Assembly (NCBI RefSeq): GCF_937468385.1
Contig: NZ_CALBWS010000021.1
Location: forward strand, 31,770 to 95,769
DNA length: 64,000 nucleotides
Source of the DNA: Neobacillus rhizosphaerae
GTDB lineage: Bacteria; Bacillota; Bacilli; Bacillales; Cytobacillaceae
Reading direction: 5' to 3'
In this document: in pieces, positions 16,594 to 25,277 of the stretch
Layout of the letters: every line of letters starts with the position of its first letter
Position numbering within the stretch: the stretch's first letter is position 1
Program-made: the position numbers and the translations under genes
The notes under the pieces: model-generated
What the model saw: the letters and a program-made list of their open reading frames with translations, nothing else
The model's database searches: none
Told to the model about the DNA's origin: nothing

Positions 16594-16986
16594 ATGGTAA
16601 AATGTGCTATTATTTTATATGGGAAATTGATAAATAAAGTAGGTGTTTTCCAAGAGGAAATTTATTCAATAACTAATTTTGACGAATTAAAAAACCTATA
16701 TTTTCACGATGATGAACTTCAAAATATAGTGGTTAATTATATGAATAAAGAAATACGATTTCACTTAGTACAAACAGGAACCCAGGATACAAAACAAAAG
16801 GAAATTGGATTGGTCTTTACAGGGGGATACGATTTACACATTCCAATGGTGGAACCGTGGGGAAGTGGCTTTTATGTTAATTCAATTGAATTTAATAAAC
16901 ACTCAGATAAACAGATAAGAACTAAAATACTGTTGAACTCTGGAGACGAGATAACTTGTATAGCTGAAACAATAAAAACAGAGTAA
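16594..16986 (+). CDS. Hypothetical protein (130 aa)
   Basis: A soluble mixed alpha/beta protein starting at ATG 16594, only three bases after a repeat copy and with a weak SD (CTAGGAA) provided by the repeat end itself. No recognisable motifs; the centre GLVFTGGYDLHIPMVEPWGS is distinctive. I cannot assign a function. Confidence 0.6.
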   Translation: MVKCAIILYGKLINKVGVFQEEIYSITNFDELKNLYFHDDELQNIVVNYMNKEIRFHLVQTGTQDTKQKEIGLVFTGGYDLHIPMVEPWGSGFYVNSIEFNKHSDKQIRTKILLNSGDEITCIAETIKTE

Positions 16987-17028
16987 TCTTATTCAGCTCT
17001 AACAGATCAGGTCAGTTGAAATAGGGTT
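16987..17028. repeat. Right half of the dispersed repeat, degenerate
   Basis: TTATTCAGCTCTAACAGATC then AGGTCAGTTGAAATAGGG resembles the right palindromic half. No terminator core is present. Confidence 0.45.
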
Positions 17029-17187
17029 AATAAAATATATTTAATTATTTTTCGACAGATTCTACAAGTGTTTTTTATGAAAATTATGATATACATTTAG
17101 TGATAGAAATATACAGCTCAGCCTTAGAGCCTTTGAGGAAATTGTAATTTTGGAGGCATTGACATTAATACTAAGGAAGGCGAAATA

Positions 17188-17580
17188 ATGGAAAAATACA
17201 GGAAATCTAAAACAACTGGAATGATTTTAGGGGCAATAATGATAATAGCTACCTTTGGGTACGGACTTCTATATTTATTAGGTACATCTTTAGGGAAAGC
17301 TCTTGGTTCCGAAATGAATACAACAGACAGTGATCGGCTTACTTTAATAATTTTATTGAGCATAGGCTTATTGGGTATAATAACAGGAGCCGGTTCTTAT
17401 GGAATCAAATTTAAAGGATGGAGATATGTATATATTGGGTTTTGTGTGTTAATTGGTGTCGCACTTCTATTCACCTTTTTTATTTCAAGAAGAGCCTTGG
17501 GTACTACTAATGAATTTCTGATTTTATGTATAAGCACCTTGTATTTTTTATTAGGTTATTTAGTAAAAAAGGAGAAATGA
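17188..17580 (+). CDS. Four-helix membrane protein (130 aa)
   Basis: Four hydrophobic segments are visible (GMILGAIMIIATFGYGLLYL, LTLIILLSIGLLGIITGAGS, YVYIGFCVLIGVALLFTFFI and FLILCISTLYFLLGYL), with a short charged tail. SD AAGGAAGG precedes ATG 17188. It matches no family I can name and is monocistronic. Confidence 0.65.
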   Translation: MEKYRKSKTTGMILGAIMIIATFGYGLLYLLGTSLGKALGSEMNTTDSDRLTLIILLSIGLLGIITGAGSYGIKFKGWRYVYIGFCVLIGVALLFTFFISRRALGTTNEFLILCISTLYFLLGYLVKKEK

Positions 17581-17656
17581 AATTCAAAAAGTATTCTTTC
17601 CTGCCTTTATAGCGGCTACTAAAATCATAATGTTTAAGGAAAATAAATCTATTTAT

Positions 17657-17745
17657 TTCTACAACTAACGGATGCTAGAGTTTAACAAAAGGGCTGCGGC
17701 GGCAGGTTTTTCTTATCGAGTTAAAGGTCAGGTTAATGGAAGAAC
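17657..17745. repeat. Dispersed hairpin/terminator repeat
   Basis: Left half CTACAACTAACGGATGCTAG then AGTTTAA, core GGGCTGCGGCGGCAGGTTTT then TCTT, right half GAGTTAAAGGTCAGGTTAAT. Confidence 0.75.
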
Positions 17746-17809
17746 CAATTCACCCAAAGGTTAAAGAATTTAAAATGGAGAATAGAGTAGAGGAAAAGGG
17801 GGATTCAAT

Positions 17810-18316
17810 TTGAATGTGATTGCTGAAACGGAACGGCTGCTGTTGAGAGTTTTTGAAAAAACCGATGTGGAGAATGCAAAGGCATTTTGGGGAAATGAGG
17901 AAGTTATGGAACATTGCTTCGGCGCGATTCCTCACGAGCATCTAGATAAAGCGCTGGAAGCATATGCATCTTGCCACGGGACAAAAGGTCTCTCGGTTTA
18001 TGCGGTTATAGAAAAGGAGTCGGGAAGGGTCGTTGGCGCAGCAGGATTTAATGTAAGAACAACACAGGAGACAGTTGAATTGATTTATCATTTTGCTAAA
18101 TCCGCATGGGGGAAAGGCTACGCAACAGAGGCAGCAGGAGCATGTGTTGATTTTGCAAAAAAACATCCGATAATAATGAATATTTACGCATCAGCTGATC
18201 CGAAAAATGTGGGTTCACTGAAAATTTTAGAAAAAATCGGGTTTGAGTATAAAGGTATGAAATGGTTTGATGATACAAATCAGGAAGAGCCTTATTATGA
18301 AATGAATTTAAGTTGA
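17810..18316 (+). CDS. GNAT N-acetyltransferase (RimJ/RimL type)
   Basis: A 168-residue acetyltransferase. N-terminal ETERLLLRVFEKTD is the typical RimL-type beginning, and the acetyl-CoA-binding motif is KSAWGKGYATEAAGA near residues 102-116. SLKILEKIGFEYKGM near residue 140 is the standard C-terminal motif B. The family acetylates protein N-termini or small amines; the substrate is unknown. TTG 17810 is used because AAAAGGGGGA lies 7 bases upstream. Confidence 0.85.
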   Translation: MNVIAETERLLLRVFEKTDVENAKAFWGNEEVMEHCFGAIPHEHLDKALEAYASCHGTKGLSVYAVIEKESGRVVGAAGFNVRTTQETVELIYHFAKSAWGKGYATEAAGACVDFAKKHPIIMNIYASADPKNVGSLKILEKIGFEYKGMKWFDDTNQEEPYYEMNLS

Positions 18317-18394
18317 AAAAGGGCTGTACCCAATTGAAATTAACAGGTTCTCTTTTGAGGTGCAAAAGTTAGAATAGCATATAAAAAACACACA

Positions 18395-18435
18395 AAAAAG
18401 CAGAGCGTTTCGAATATGAAGTTGCTCTACTTTTT
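18395..18435. terminator. Bidirectional terminator
   Basis: AAAAAGCAGAGC (18395-18406) and GCTCTACTTTTT (18424-18435) pair with one mismatch. It separates the convergent genes ending at 18316 and 18452. Confidence 0.75.
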
Positions 18436-18451
18436 GATTTTTTTAATACTC

Positions 18452-18916
18452 CTACATTTTTTCACTATTTCCAGTTTTTCTTATCATGTTAGGCAAATGC
18501 AAAACAAGCAAGAATCCCAACTGGATAAGAGAAATAATTGCATAAACAAATGAACTCAACCCCAAAATAACTAATAAACCGAGTCCATCCACAGTTGCCC
18601 CATACCAAAAAAAGGCTGATAATAGAACGATGAAATTTAAACAACCTGGGATTATAAATGAACCCCATATTTTTTTGGATCTCCTGTAGAAAAGAGGCTC
18701 TAAAATAAGACCCAATATTAATACAAGCACCATTGAGTAAACATAGATAAATCCTCTACTTCCAAAATCTCCTGTTTTAAACTCTTCAATCAATGTTTCA
18801 TAATAAAGTTCAAAATACTCTTGCCCACCATTAAAAGCAATCCCTAAATTGAAATAAACGGAAGCGCCTATTGTCAATGCAAGAAATAAGGTAAAAACAA
18901 ATTTTACATACTTCAT
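18452..18916 (-). CDS. Four-helix membrane protein (154 aa)
   Basis: Hydrophobic segments: YVKFVFTLFLALTIGASVYF, IYVYSMVLVLILGLILEPLF, FIVLLSAFFWYGATVDGLGL and SSFVYAIISLIQLGFLLVLH. An extracytoplasmic loop after helix 1 holds YFELYYETLIEEF. ATG 18916 is preferred over the upstream ATG 18928, which touches its SD. No family recognised. Confidence 0.6.
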   Translation of the reverse strand: MKYVKFVFTLFLALTIGASVYFNLGIAFNGGQEYFELYYETLIEEFKTGDFGSRGFIYVYSMVLVLILGLILEPLFYRRSKKIWGSFIIPGCLNFIVLLSAFFWYGATVDGLGLLVILGLSSFVYAIISLIQLGFLLVLHLPNMIRKTGNSEKM

Positions 18917-18928
18917 AGAAATCACCAT

Positions 18929-19302
18929 CCCTTCCCTAAAAGAGTAATTTTACACTATTATAATTCGCTGAAATTAGAAAAATTCCTTTTAGGAAACCTT
19001 AATTTCTTTTGAAATTTTAGTTGGTGGTGATTTATTGCATATAAATAATTTTTTAAGCCAATATGTGAATAAAACTGGATAAATTAACACAAGAAAAATC
19101 CCTACTTTTAATGAAAAAGAAAAGATTTTTTAAAAATTTTTATCGACTTAGAGATTTGAGCAATTAATAGGTCCTTTTCAAGAAAAGCTCTCGTTTATTG
19201 AAAAAGAAAATTATCAATTTTAAAAAAATAATTGATTATATTTTTATATCATAATAGCATTCGAAATGTAGTAAATATTAATGGAGAAAGGAAAAAGAAC
19301 CT
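18929..19302. other. Gene-free stretch
   Basis: Very AT-rich. It should hold the divergent promoters of the genes starting at 18916 and 19303, but I cannot fix a convincing -35/-10 pair. No ORF or repeat copy is seen. Confidence 0.5.
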
Positions 19303-19755
19303 ATGAATATTAAAGTCGAAACTCTTCCAAAATATCGCATTGCATATGTGCGGCAAGTTGGTCCATATGGTCCTGCTAACATTCAAGCAATGGAAAAGTT
19401 AAAGAAATGGGCTAAGGAGAAAAATCTTGTTAAATCGGCAATAATACTTGGAATTCCACAAGATAACCCTGAAACAACACTTCCTGATAACTGTAGATAT
19501 GATGCTTGTATTGTGATTTCAAAGGATTATCAAATTGATAATTCAATTTGCGAAAGTGAATTTTCTGGTGGAAAATATGTTATTTGCAAAGTCAAACATA
19601 CAGCGGAAGATATTCAAAAAGCTTGGGCTGAAATTTTTTCAGCTATACACAACAGTGGATATCAAATTGACAACAAACCGATTTTAGAAAGATACACGAG
19701 TGATATGATTAACAACGATTATTGCGAAATATGTGTACCTGTAAAACCGTTATAG
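19303..19755 (+). CDS. GyrI-like (AraC effector-binding domain) protein
   Basis: A 150-residue stand-alone GyrI-like domain. The signatures are YRIAYVRQVGPYGP at residues 11-24, CRYDACIVIS near residue 64 and the GGKYVICKVKHT strand near residue 90. Such domains bind small hydrophobic or drug ligands, and some family members antagonise DNA gyrase inhibitors. SD GGAGAAAGG precedes ATG 19303. Monocistronic. Confidence 0.85.
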   Translation: MNIKVETLPKYRIAYVRQVGPYGPANIQAMEKLKKWAKEKNLVKSAIILGIPQDNPETTLPDNCRYDACIVISKDYQIDNSICESEFSGGKYVICKVKHTAEDIQKAWAEIFSAIHNSGYQIDNKPILERYTSDMINNDYCEICVPVKPL

Positions 19756-19806
19756 TTTGATTAGTACGTATTTACAATGTCCATCACCAGAAAATTAAAC
19801 ATAGAA

Positions 19807-19855
19807 AAAGAAGAACCAGTGGCTTATCAATAACGATAACTTCTTGTTCTTCTTT
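19807..19855 (+). terminator. Terminator-like hairpin after the GyrI-like gene
   Basis: AAAGAAGAAC (19807-19816) pairs with GTTCTTCTTT (19846-19855); inner ATCA/TGAT-like complementarity may extend the stem. A T-rich stretch follows. Confidence 0.55.
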
Positions 19856-20046
19856 CAATTAGTCTGCCTTGTTAGCTTAACAACAACGGTTCTTCCTTAG
19901 CTTCGCTCGTTTACCTAAAGATGCTTTGATTGAAATCGAAGCGTTTGCTATGATTTAATCATAATTATTGAAAAGAGAACGTCAGAGTGATATTCTCTTT
20001 TCTTATTAGGCCAGTCTTAAACAGAGAATACAGGAGGAGAAGTAAT

Positions 20047-21045
20047 ATGAATTTAGCACAATTCCCTAGACAGCGATATACACCAACATATACTCCCATT
20101 GAGAAATTACATCATTTTTCTGAAGTTCTTGGGGGCCCTTCCATTTATATTAAACGAGATGATTTACTTGGGCTGACGGCTGGTGGAAATAAAACAAGAA
20201 AACTAGAGTTCCTTGTTGCAGATGCATTAGACAAAGGAGCGGATACGTTAATTACATGTGGAGGCATTCAATCAAATCATTGCCGCTTAACACTGGCGGC
20301 TGCCGTTAAAGAGAAAATGAAGTGTATTCTTGTATTAGAAGAAGGTCTAACAAATTCTGAGCCGGATTTTAATGGTAACTATTTTCTGTATCATTTACTG
20401 GGTGCTGAAAAAGTCAAGATCGTGCCTAATGGGACGGACTTGATGAAGGAAATGCAGAAAGTAGCTAAAGAAGTAACGGATGAGGGAAATAAACCTTATA
20501 TCATTCCGGTCGGGGGATCAAATGTCATTGGCGCAACGGGATATGCTGCATGCGCTCAAGAGATTTTGGCACAGTCCTTTGATCAAGGAGTCAATATAAA
20601 TGCGGTCGTTTGTGTAAGCGGCAGCGGGGGAATGCATGCAGGATTGGTTACAGGCTTTTATGGAAATCAAAGCAAAATACCGGTAATCGGAATAAACGTA
20701 AGCAGAGGAAAAGCAGAACAAGAAGAGAAAGTTTTTCAGCTTGTTAAAGAAACATCTGCACACATTGGCATTCCAAATTCAATCCCACGTGAGGCTGTTA
20801 GGTGTTTTGATGAGTATGTCGGACCAGGCTACGCTTTACCTACGCCTGAAATGGTGGAAGCTGTCAAGCTCATGGCAAGAACAGAAGGGATTTTGCTGGA
20901 TCCAGTATATACAGGTAAAGCAGCAGCGGGACTCATTGATTTAATCCAAAAAGTCACCTTTAAGCCGGACGATAACATCCTATTCGTGCACTCTGGCGGA
21001 GCCTCATCGTTATACGCCAATACTTCGCTCTTTAATGAAGCATAG
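20047..21045 (+). CDS. dcyD: D-cysteine desulfhydrase
   Basis: A 332-residue PLP enzyme of the ACC deaminase/D-cysteine desulfhydrase family, which converts D-cysteine to pyruvate, sulfide and ammonia. The PLP Lys lies in LTAGGNKTRKLEFL near residue 55, ITCGGIQSNHCRL near residue 80 shows the substrate loop, and SGSGGMHAGL near residue 197 is the phosphate-binding loop. ATG 20047 follows GGAGGAGAAG, so the longer frame opening at 19987 is not used. Single gene. Confidence 0.88.
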   Translation: MNLAQFPRQRYTPTYTPIEKLHHFSEVLGGPSIYIKRDDLLGLTAGGNKTRKLEFLVADALDKGADTLITCGGIQSNHCRLTLAAAVKEKMKCILVLEEGLTNSEPDFNGNYFLYHLLGAEKVKIVPNGTDLMKEMQKVAKEVTDEGNKPYIIPVGGSNVIGATGYAACAQEILAQSFDQGVNINAVVCVSGSGGMHAGLVTGFYGNQSKIPVIGINVSRGKAEQEEKVFQLVKETSAHIGIPNSIPREAVRCFDEYVGPGYALPTPEMVEAVKLMARTEGILLDPVYTGKAAAGLIDLIQKVTFKPDDNILFVHSGGASSLYANTSLFNEA

Positions 21046-21236
21046 TTATAATATAGTAATTGTGTGACTCGTAAAAACAAAAAGAAAAATGGGCAAGGTA
21101 ATACCCTCTCTTATGTAGGGGAGAAAGGGTTCTGATGCAAGCGTTCGTTACACATAGTCTGGTTTTTAAACGACTTTATTGTTACTGACTATAAATAAAA
21201 TGTGCACAGGCCTTTAAGAATTAAACAACTATTTTG

Positions 21237-21265
21237 AACACCGTTCGAATTATTCGGACGGTGTT
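21237..21265 (+). terminator. 13-bp hairpin
   Basis: AACACCGTTCGAA (21237-21249) and TTCGGACGGTGTT (21253-21265), one mismatch, TTA loop. No clear T-tract, so termination is uncertain. Confidence 0.45.
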
Positions 21266-21291
21266 ATCAGTATTTATAAAAGAAAAATTAA

Positions 21292-21447
21292 ATGACTTTA
21301 TTGTCACTCGTTGGCGAACAAAGGATATGGGGACTAATTATATTAGTTATTGGGATGCATACTGGTTTTATCATTTCAAATTGGACGGAAATAATTGAAT
21401 GGCTGGAAATTAAAGTTGAAAGTAGAGAAATAAAAAATAAAGTGTAA
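21292..21447 (+). CDS. Small one-helix membrane protein (51 aa)
   Basis: ATG 21292 opens MTLLSLVGEQRIWGLIILVI then GMHTGFIISNW and a charged tail EWLEIKVESREIKNK. The hydrophobic-then-charged pattern is gene-like, but no good SD is present. Given with low confidence. Confidence 0.35.
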   Translation: MTLLSLVGEQRIWGLIILVIGMHTGFIISNWTEIIEWLEIKVESREIKNKV

Positions 21448-21550
21448 TAATTCTTAAAGGGATACACGTTCCAGGCGAGGTACTAAGTAATACAATAAAG
21501 GTCTATGGTTATATAAAGGATGGTACTTTTATCGATTCTATTTAACACAT

Positions 21551-21641
21551 CTTACTCAACTAACGGAGGCGTTGATCCAAGAAGAATTAACACTTTTTTT
21601 CTAGAACTTATTGAGCTAACGGGCAGGAGAGTTGAAGAAGG
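21551..21641. repeat. Dispersed hairpin/terminator repeat
   Basis: Left half TTACTCAACTAACGGAGGCG, stem GTTGATCC/GAATTAAC followed by ACTTTTTTTC, right half TTGAGCTAACGGGCAGGAGA then GTTGAAGAAGG. The right half sits just ahead of the next gene's SD. Confidence 0.8.
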
Positions 21642-21660
21642 TTATAGGAGGTAATAAATT

Positions 21661-22200
21661 ATGACTCTTGAAAAGGGTATTTATATTGTAACTGGGATAA
21701 TGGCTTCTGGAAAATCCACAATTGCACAAATGTTATCAGAACAATTTGAGAAGGGTGTTCACGTGCGTGGAGATATTTTTCGAAAAATGATAGTAAAAGG
21801 GAATATTGATATGACCCCTGGTTATTCTCAAAGTGCGGTAGAGCAATTGGTACTCCGATATAAAATGACGGCAAAAGTGGCGGAAATGTATTACAAAGCA
21901 GGGTTCTCTGTTGTTGTGCAAGATACTTATTTGGGAAAAGAGGTGGCTTCTTTTCTTGAAGCATTTGAATCAAAGCCAGTTTACTTTATTACACTAAATC
22001 CAAATGTTGAAGCAATTATTGAAAGAGAGAAAAAGCGGAATAAGTCAGGCTATACAACTTGGGAGGTTGAACCTCTTTATAAAGTATTAATAAATGAAAA
22101 TCCTAGAATAGGACTTTGGGTAGATTCCTCGGATATGACTCCTGAAGAAACGATATCAGAGATTATTAAACGTGTAAAATCTGAAGCACGCATTATATAA
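21661..22200 (+). CDS. P-loop kinase/phosphotransferase (AAA_33 type)
   Basis: A 179-residue P-loop protein with Walker A GIMASGKST at residues 12-20 and the strand pattern of small-molecule kinases such as chloramphenicol phosphotransferase-like proteins. HVRGDIFRKMI near residue 35 and VVVQDTYLG near residue 85 (Walker-B-like Asp) support this, as does the Arg-rich IEREKKRNKSG lid. Substrate unknown. SD ATAGGAGG precedes ATG 21661. Confidence 0.78.
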   Translation: MTLEKGIYIVTGIMASGKSTIAQMLSEQFEKGVHVRGDIFRKMIVKGNIDMTPGYSQSAVEQLVLRYKMTAKVAEMYYKAGFSVVVQDTYLGKEVASFLEAFESKPVYFITLNPNVEAIIEREKKRNKSGYTTWEVEPLYKVLINENPRIGLWVDSSDMTPEETISEIIKRVKSEARII

Positions 22201-22230
22201 ATGTTTAGTAAATTTATGATTATAATAATT

Positions 22231-22317
22231 TCCTTGTTCAACAAACGGGGGCTTTGCTTTAATAAGGGGTAAGGCTCTTTTTCTTATTCAAGTAACGGGC
22301 AGTTTAGTTAAATAAGG
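22231..22317. repeat. Dispersed hairpin/terminator repeat
   Basis: TTGTTCAACAAACGGGGGCT, stem GCTTTGCTTT/GGGGTAAGGC followed by TCTTTTTCTT, right half TTCAAGTAACGGGCAGTTTA then GTTAAATAAGG. Confidence 0.82.
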
Positions 22318-22486
22318 AATTATATTAAATGAATACTTTTACTATATAAAACCATAGCGCATTTAATTTATTGATTTGACATTATGGATAAAGCATATTA
22401 TTATCAAATAGTTAAAAGGTCTTAACTATTAAAAGTGATTAAATATTAATACGTTTTAAGTTAATGGTAGGAGTGATGAATGAACG

Positions 22487-22945
22487 ATGAATTATGATGG
22501 AGATATAAATTTTAAAAAGCTTGAAGAATTATCCCTTCTTTTGCATCGGAAATTTACTATGGCTTATACTATGCCACCAGAAGCCAAAGAAACTAGGATG
22601 TCTTATTCCCAATACTTAATTCTTGAGCTACTTAGAAAAGGAGGTACCAAAAGTAGTTCTGAGTTAGCTCAATTCTTTAAAATTACAATGCCAGCTATTA
22701 CAAACTTATCAAAAAAACTAGTGGATGCAGGATATATAGAACGTATTTACTCAGAATCAGATCGACGCCTAGTTTTATTTCAAATAACTAAAAAGGGGAT
22801 AAATTTCTTAAATTTGATGGATCAGACGGGAAAAAACTTTATTAAAACTCTATGGGGAAATTTATCTCCAGAGGAAGTAAAACAATTGAACGTCATATTT
22901 CAAAAAGCATTAGGATTAGATGATTGTTTCAATGTAGATGACTAG
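22487..22945 (+). CDS. MarR-family transcriptional regulator
   Basis: A 152-residue winged-helix repressor. The DNA-binding region shows SSELAQFFKITMPAITNLSK (recognition helix, residues 65-84), then DAGYIERIYSESDRRLVLFQ, the standard MarR wing with the conserved DRR. It lies 45 bases ahead of a pentapeptide-repeat gene in the same direction, and probably controls it and itself. ATG 22487 is used; the TAGGAGTG SD is rather far upstream. Confidence 0.88.
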   Translation: MNYDGDINFKKLEELSLLLHRKFTMAYTMPPEAKETRMSYSQYLILELLRKGGTKSSSELAQFFKITMPAITNLSKKLVDAGYIERIYSESDRRLVLFQITKKGINFLNLMDQTGKNFIKTLWGNLSPEEVKQLNVIFQKALGLDDCFNVDD

Positions 22946-22990
22946 AGCATGACTCAATATATATGCATTGAATATGTAGAAGGTGATAAA

Positions 22991-23638
22991 ATGACAAAAG
23001 GATTCAAAATTGAACATCCAAATATTCCAAGAAGTTTAGAAAAAGCAAATTTTCAAGATATCTTTTATGAAGAAGAACCATATTTATCGAACTGTATGAT
23101 TACAAACGCAATAATTGATAACGAGGAAATTGATAGGGTAGTTTTATCCAAAGTTATTTTTAAAAATGTAACATTCATAAATGTTTCTTTTAAGAAGATT
23201 GATATGACTGATGTGATTTTTGAAAACTGTGATCTGTCCAATGCCAGCTTAAGTGAAGGTATAATACATAGAGTCACTTTTAAAGACTGTAAATTATTGG
23301 GCGTTGATTTTTCAGAAGGAAATTTGGGAAACGTTTCTTTTGAAAATTGTATTGCAAATTTAAGTAATTTTACAGAGGCTCGTTTAAAACAAGTGATATA
23401 TGATAGTTCATCGTTACAGAGTGCTAACTATTACGATTGTAAACTTAGCAAGGTGGAATTTTATCAAAGTGATATTAATGATGTTGATTTTACTCAAACT
23501 TCACTAAAAGGTATAGATATTAGCACATGTACATTTGACAGACTTAATGTGGCTTTTGAGAGTTTAGCTGGATGTGAAGTTTCCCCTGAACAAGCAATTG
23601 GATTTGCAACGTTGTTAGGGTTAAAAATTAAACAATAA
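22991..23638 (+). CDS. Pentapeptide-repeat protein (Qnr/YjbI-like)
   Basis: A 215-residue protein made largely of A(D/N)Lxx-like units from residue 35 to 180 (for example FENCDLSNASLSEG, FKDCKLLGVDFSEG, YQSDINDVDFTQTSLKG). This predicts a right-handed quadrilateral beta-helix. Qnr and McbG-type members mimic DNA and protect gyrase; others have no known role. ATG 22991 is chosen over 22949 because AGAAGGTG precedes it. Pairing with the upstream MarR gene suggests ligand-induced expression. Confidence 0.82.
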   Translation: MTKGFKIEHPNIPRSLEKANFQDIFYEEEPYLSNCMITNAIIDNEEIDRVVLSKVIFKNVTFINVSFKKIDMTDVIFENCDLSNASLSEGIIHRVTFKDCKLLGVDFSEGNLGNVSFENCIANLSNFTEARLKQVIYDSSSLQSANYYDCKLSKVEFYQSDINDVDFTQTSLKGIDISTCTFDRLNVAFESLAGCEVSPEQAIGFATLLGLKIKQ

Positions 23639-23641
23639 ATC

Positions 23642-23732
23642 TTTACTCAACTAACGCATGCAAGAGTTTAAGATCCAGCTGCCATTTTTGGCGGCTTTCT
23701 TCCTGTGCTAACGTGGCAGTTTAGTTTAACAA
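23642..23732. repeat. Dispersed hairpin/terminator repeat
   Basis: Left half TACTCAACTAACGCATGCAA then GAGTTTAAGA, terminator AGCTGCC ATTTTT GGCGGCTTTCTT, right half GTGCTAACGTGGCAGTTTAG then TTTAACAA. One of the best-preserved complete copies. Confidence 0.85.
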
Positions 23733-23805
23733 TATGAGTAATAACATTTCCTAATACCTAATATGATGGATTAGTATGATTATTTTTAATAAAGGGGTTG
23801 TGTAA

Positions 23806-24012
23806 ATGATTTTGAAACCAGGCGAAACTGCACCTGTATCAGGTAAGTATGTTGAAGTAGGTCAGGGAGGCGGCAAGGTTAAAAGAGCTCAGCAAATTTA
23901 TGTGAATCAGGGAGAGATTTTACCAATGCTAAGTCCTTATTCCATAAAAATCGAACATAAAGGTTCAAGTGAAGTAAGAAATAGACAGCACTTTTGGAAA
24001 CTCGTACAATAG
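23806..24012 (+). CDS. YjzC-like small protein
   Basis: A 68-residue protein whose N-terminal half, MILKPGETAPVSGKYVEVGQ then GGGKVKRAQQIYVNQGEILP, matches the YjzC family. The C-terminal part is unrelated to the usual short YjzC tail. SD AAAGGGGTTG precedes ATG 23806. Function unknown. Confidence 0.7.
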   Translation: MILKPGETAPVSGKYVEVGQGGGKVKRAQQIYVNQGEILPMLSPYSIKIEHKGSSEVRNRQHFWKLVQ

Positions 24013-24157
24013 TGATATAAAATTGCGATTGGTAGTTTAAGCATCCATCAACTTGGATGCCTTTTATTTTTTTCATCATTCCTTAATAAATAGGCTACCT
24101 TTCCTTGATTGTAGCTGGTTTTTCTTCAAATAAAGGGGAGTTGAAGAATATTACCGA

Positions 24158-24186
24158 AGAAAAAGCACCCTTTTTACAAAGGATGC
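24158..24186 (-). terminator. Terminator overlapping a DUF3888 stop
   Basis: On the minus strand GCATCCTTT (24186-24178) pairs with AAAGGGTGC (24173-24165), followed by TTTTTC. The same terminator accompanies the paralogue at 46446. Confidence 0.75.
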
Positions 24187-24569
24187 CTGCACTTAGATAT
24201 TTCGTTTGGTTTTAACCTTCTGCTTTTGAAATCAATGGTCTGCCAACTTGGGGAATGAAAATTACTAAACTTAATAGTCATTAAATCATAAGGCGGATTA
24301 AGGGCACCCTCAAATGTCGTTACCTGTACGGTGACATCAAAGTAGTAGCTGCCTTGTTCCAGCTTCTTGATTTGGAGAATTTGTTGGCAATAATACTGCT
24401 TCGGTTTGCCGAAATGTTTCTCGATTTCTTTGTCAATTAAGGGAAATAACAAATTCAGGATTAGTTCATCACGTAACTGTACATCATTTTTAGTTATCGT
24501 TTCTGCTTTCACGGGTGAATAACAGAAAAGAGTGAAGCAGGCAAATAATATTAAAAAGCTTTTTTTCAT
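24174..24569 (-). CDS. Secreted DUF3888 protein (copy 1)
   Basis: A 131-residue protein with a clean signal peptide (MKKSFLILFACFTLFCYSPV, cleavage near KAE). The DUF3888 domain shows NDVQLRDELILNLLFPLIDK and the pair TVQVTTFEGALNPPYD. SD GGAGGA precedes ATG 24569. It is a close paralogue of the gene at 46446-46841; the two copies share both flanks, including the terminator and the start of the dispersed repeat, so they arose by segmental duplication. Function unknown. Confidence 0.85.
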   Translation of the reverse strand: MKKSFLILFACFTLFCYSPVKAETITKNDVQLRDELILNLLFPLIDKEIEKHFGKPKQYYCQQILQIKKLEQGSYYFDVTVQVTTFEGALNPPYDLMTIKFSNFHSPSWQTIDFKSRRLKPNEISKCRHPL

Positions 24570-24616
24570 AAAAATCCTCCACTTAATGTTTCTCTTATGA
24601 TGAACAATTAAAGAAA

Positions 24617-24676
24617 TTCTTATTAAGTTAACGGGTGCGATTCTTCAATAAGAGCAGTCGCTTTTCTTGTTCCGCC
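24617..24676. repeat. Dispersed repeat, right half degenerate
   Basis: TCTTATTAAGTTAACGGGTG, stem GCGATTCTTC/(AG)AGCAGTCGC followed by TTTTCTTG, then TTCCGCC in place of the normal right half. The left part is shared with the copy at 46889. Confidence 0.7.
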
Positions 24677-24697
24677 AATAAACCTTATTTCTGAGGT

Positions 24698-25120
24698 CTA
24701 CGGCTTAAAATTCAATAATCCCAAGAATTTACTTGTATCGCCTTGAAATGTTAAGAAATATGGTTGGTTCTCGTTGTCAAAAACCATTAAATATGGGTGT
24801 TCTTGACCAGGAAATATAATCATTACTTCATCTACAAAGTCATTGAACCATTGATTTTTAACCATAACATTAGGTTCTAAAGGGATTTTTATTACAAACC
24901 CATTATTAGGATAAGGATTCAATTTCACGTAAACCCCTGTTATTCCTTCAAGGAATTTCTCTACTTCTTGTTGTATATCAGAGTTTTTTTGAACATTTTT
25001 TATGACTTTACCTTTACTTATATCGATAATTTGTATTTGTTGATTAGTTTGAGCCATAGCACTGGTTGTAATTAATTTAAAAATACAAATACAAATACTT
25101 ATTAATATCTTTTTAATCAC
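24698..25120 (-). CDS. Exported hypothetical protein (140 aa)
   Basis: GTG 25120 follows GAGGTGGTTAAA. The product begins with a hydrophobic signal segment (IKKILISICICIFKLITTSA, cleavage likely at AMAQ). A small domain follows with VYVKLNPYPNNGFVIKIPLE and EVMIIFPGQEHPYLMVFDNE. It resembles secreted Bacillus proteins without known function. The upstream in-frame ATG 25150 lacks an SD. Confidence 0.6.
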   Translation of the reverse strand: MIKKILISICICIFKLITTSAMAQTNQQIQIIDISKGKVIKNVQKNSDIQQEVEKFLEGITGVYVKLNPYPNNGFVIKIPLEPNVMVKNQWFNDFVDEVMIIFPGQEHPYLMVFDNENQPYFLTFQGDTSKFLGLLNFKP

Positions 25121-25209
25121 TTTAACCACCTCAAAGGTATTTTCCCCCAATAATTAAGGTGGTATTAAAATGCTTATTTTATAAATGTTAATTTTGAGTT
25201 TGTGAATAA

Positions 25210-25257
25210 TTGTACTTAAACAAACGGGTAGCTATTGTTAAAAAGGGATAGCGGTTA
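25210..25257. repeat. Left half of the dispersed repeat
   Basis: TGTACTTAAACAAACGGGTA then a stem-like GCTATTG TTAAAAA GGGATAGC without a T-tract. Located just before the SD of the next gene. Confidence 0.55.
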
Positions 25258-25277
25258 CTGGGGAGGTGATCAAAGGT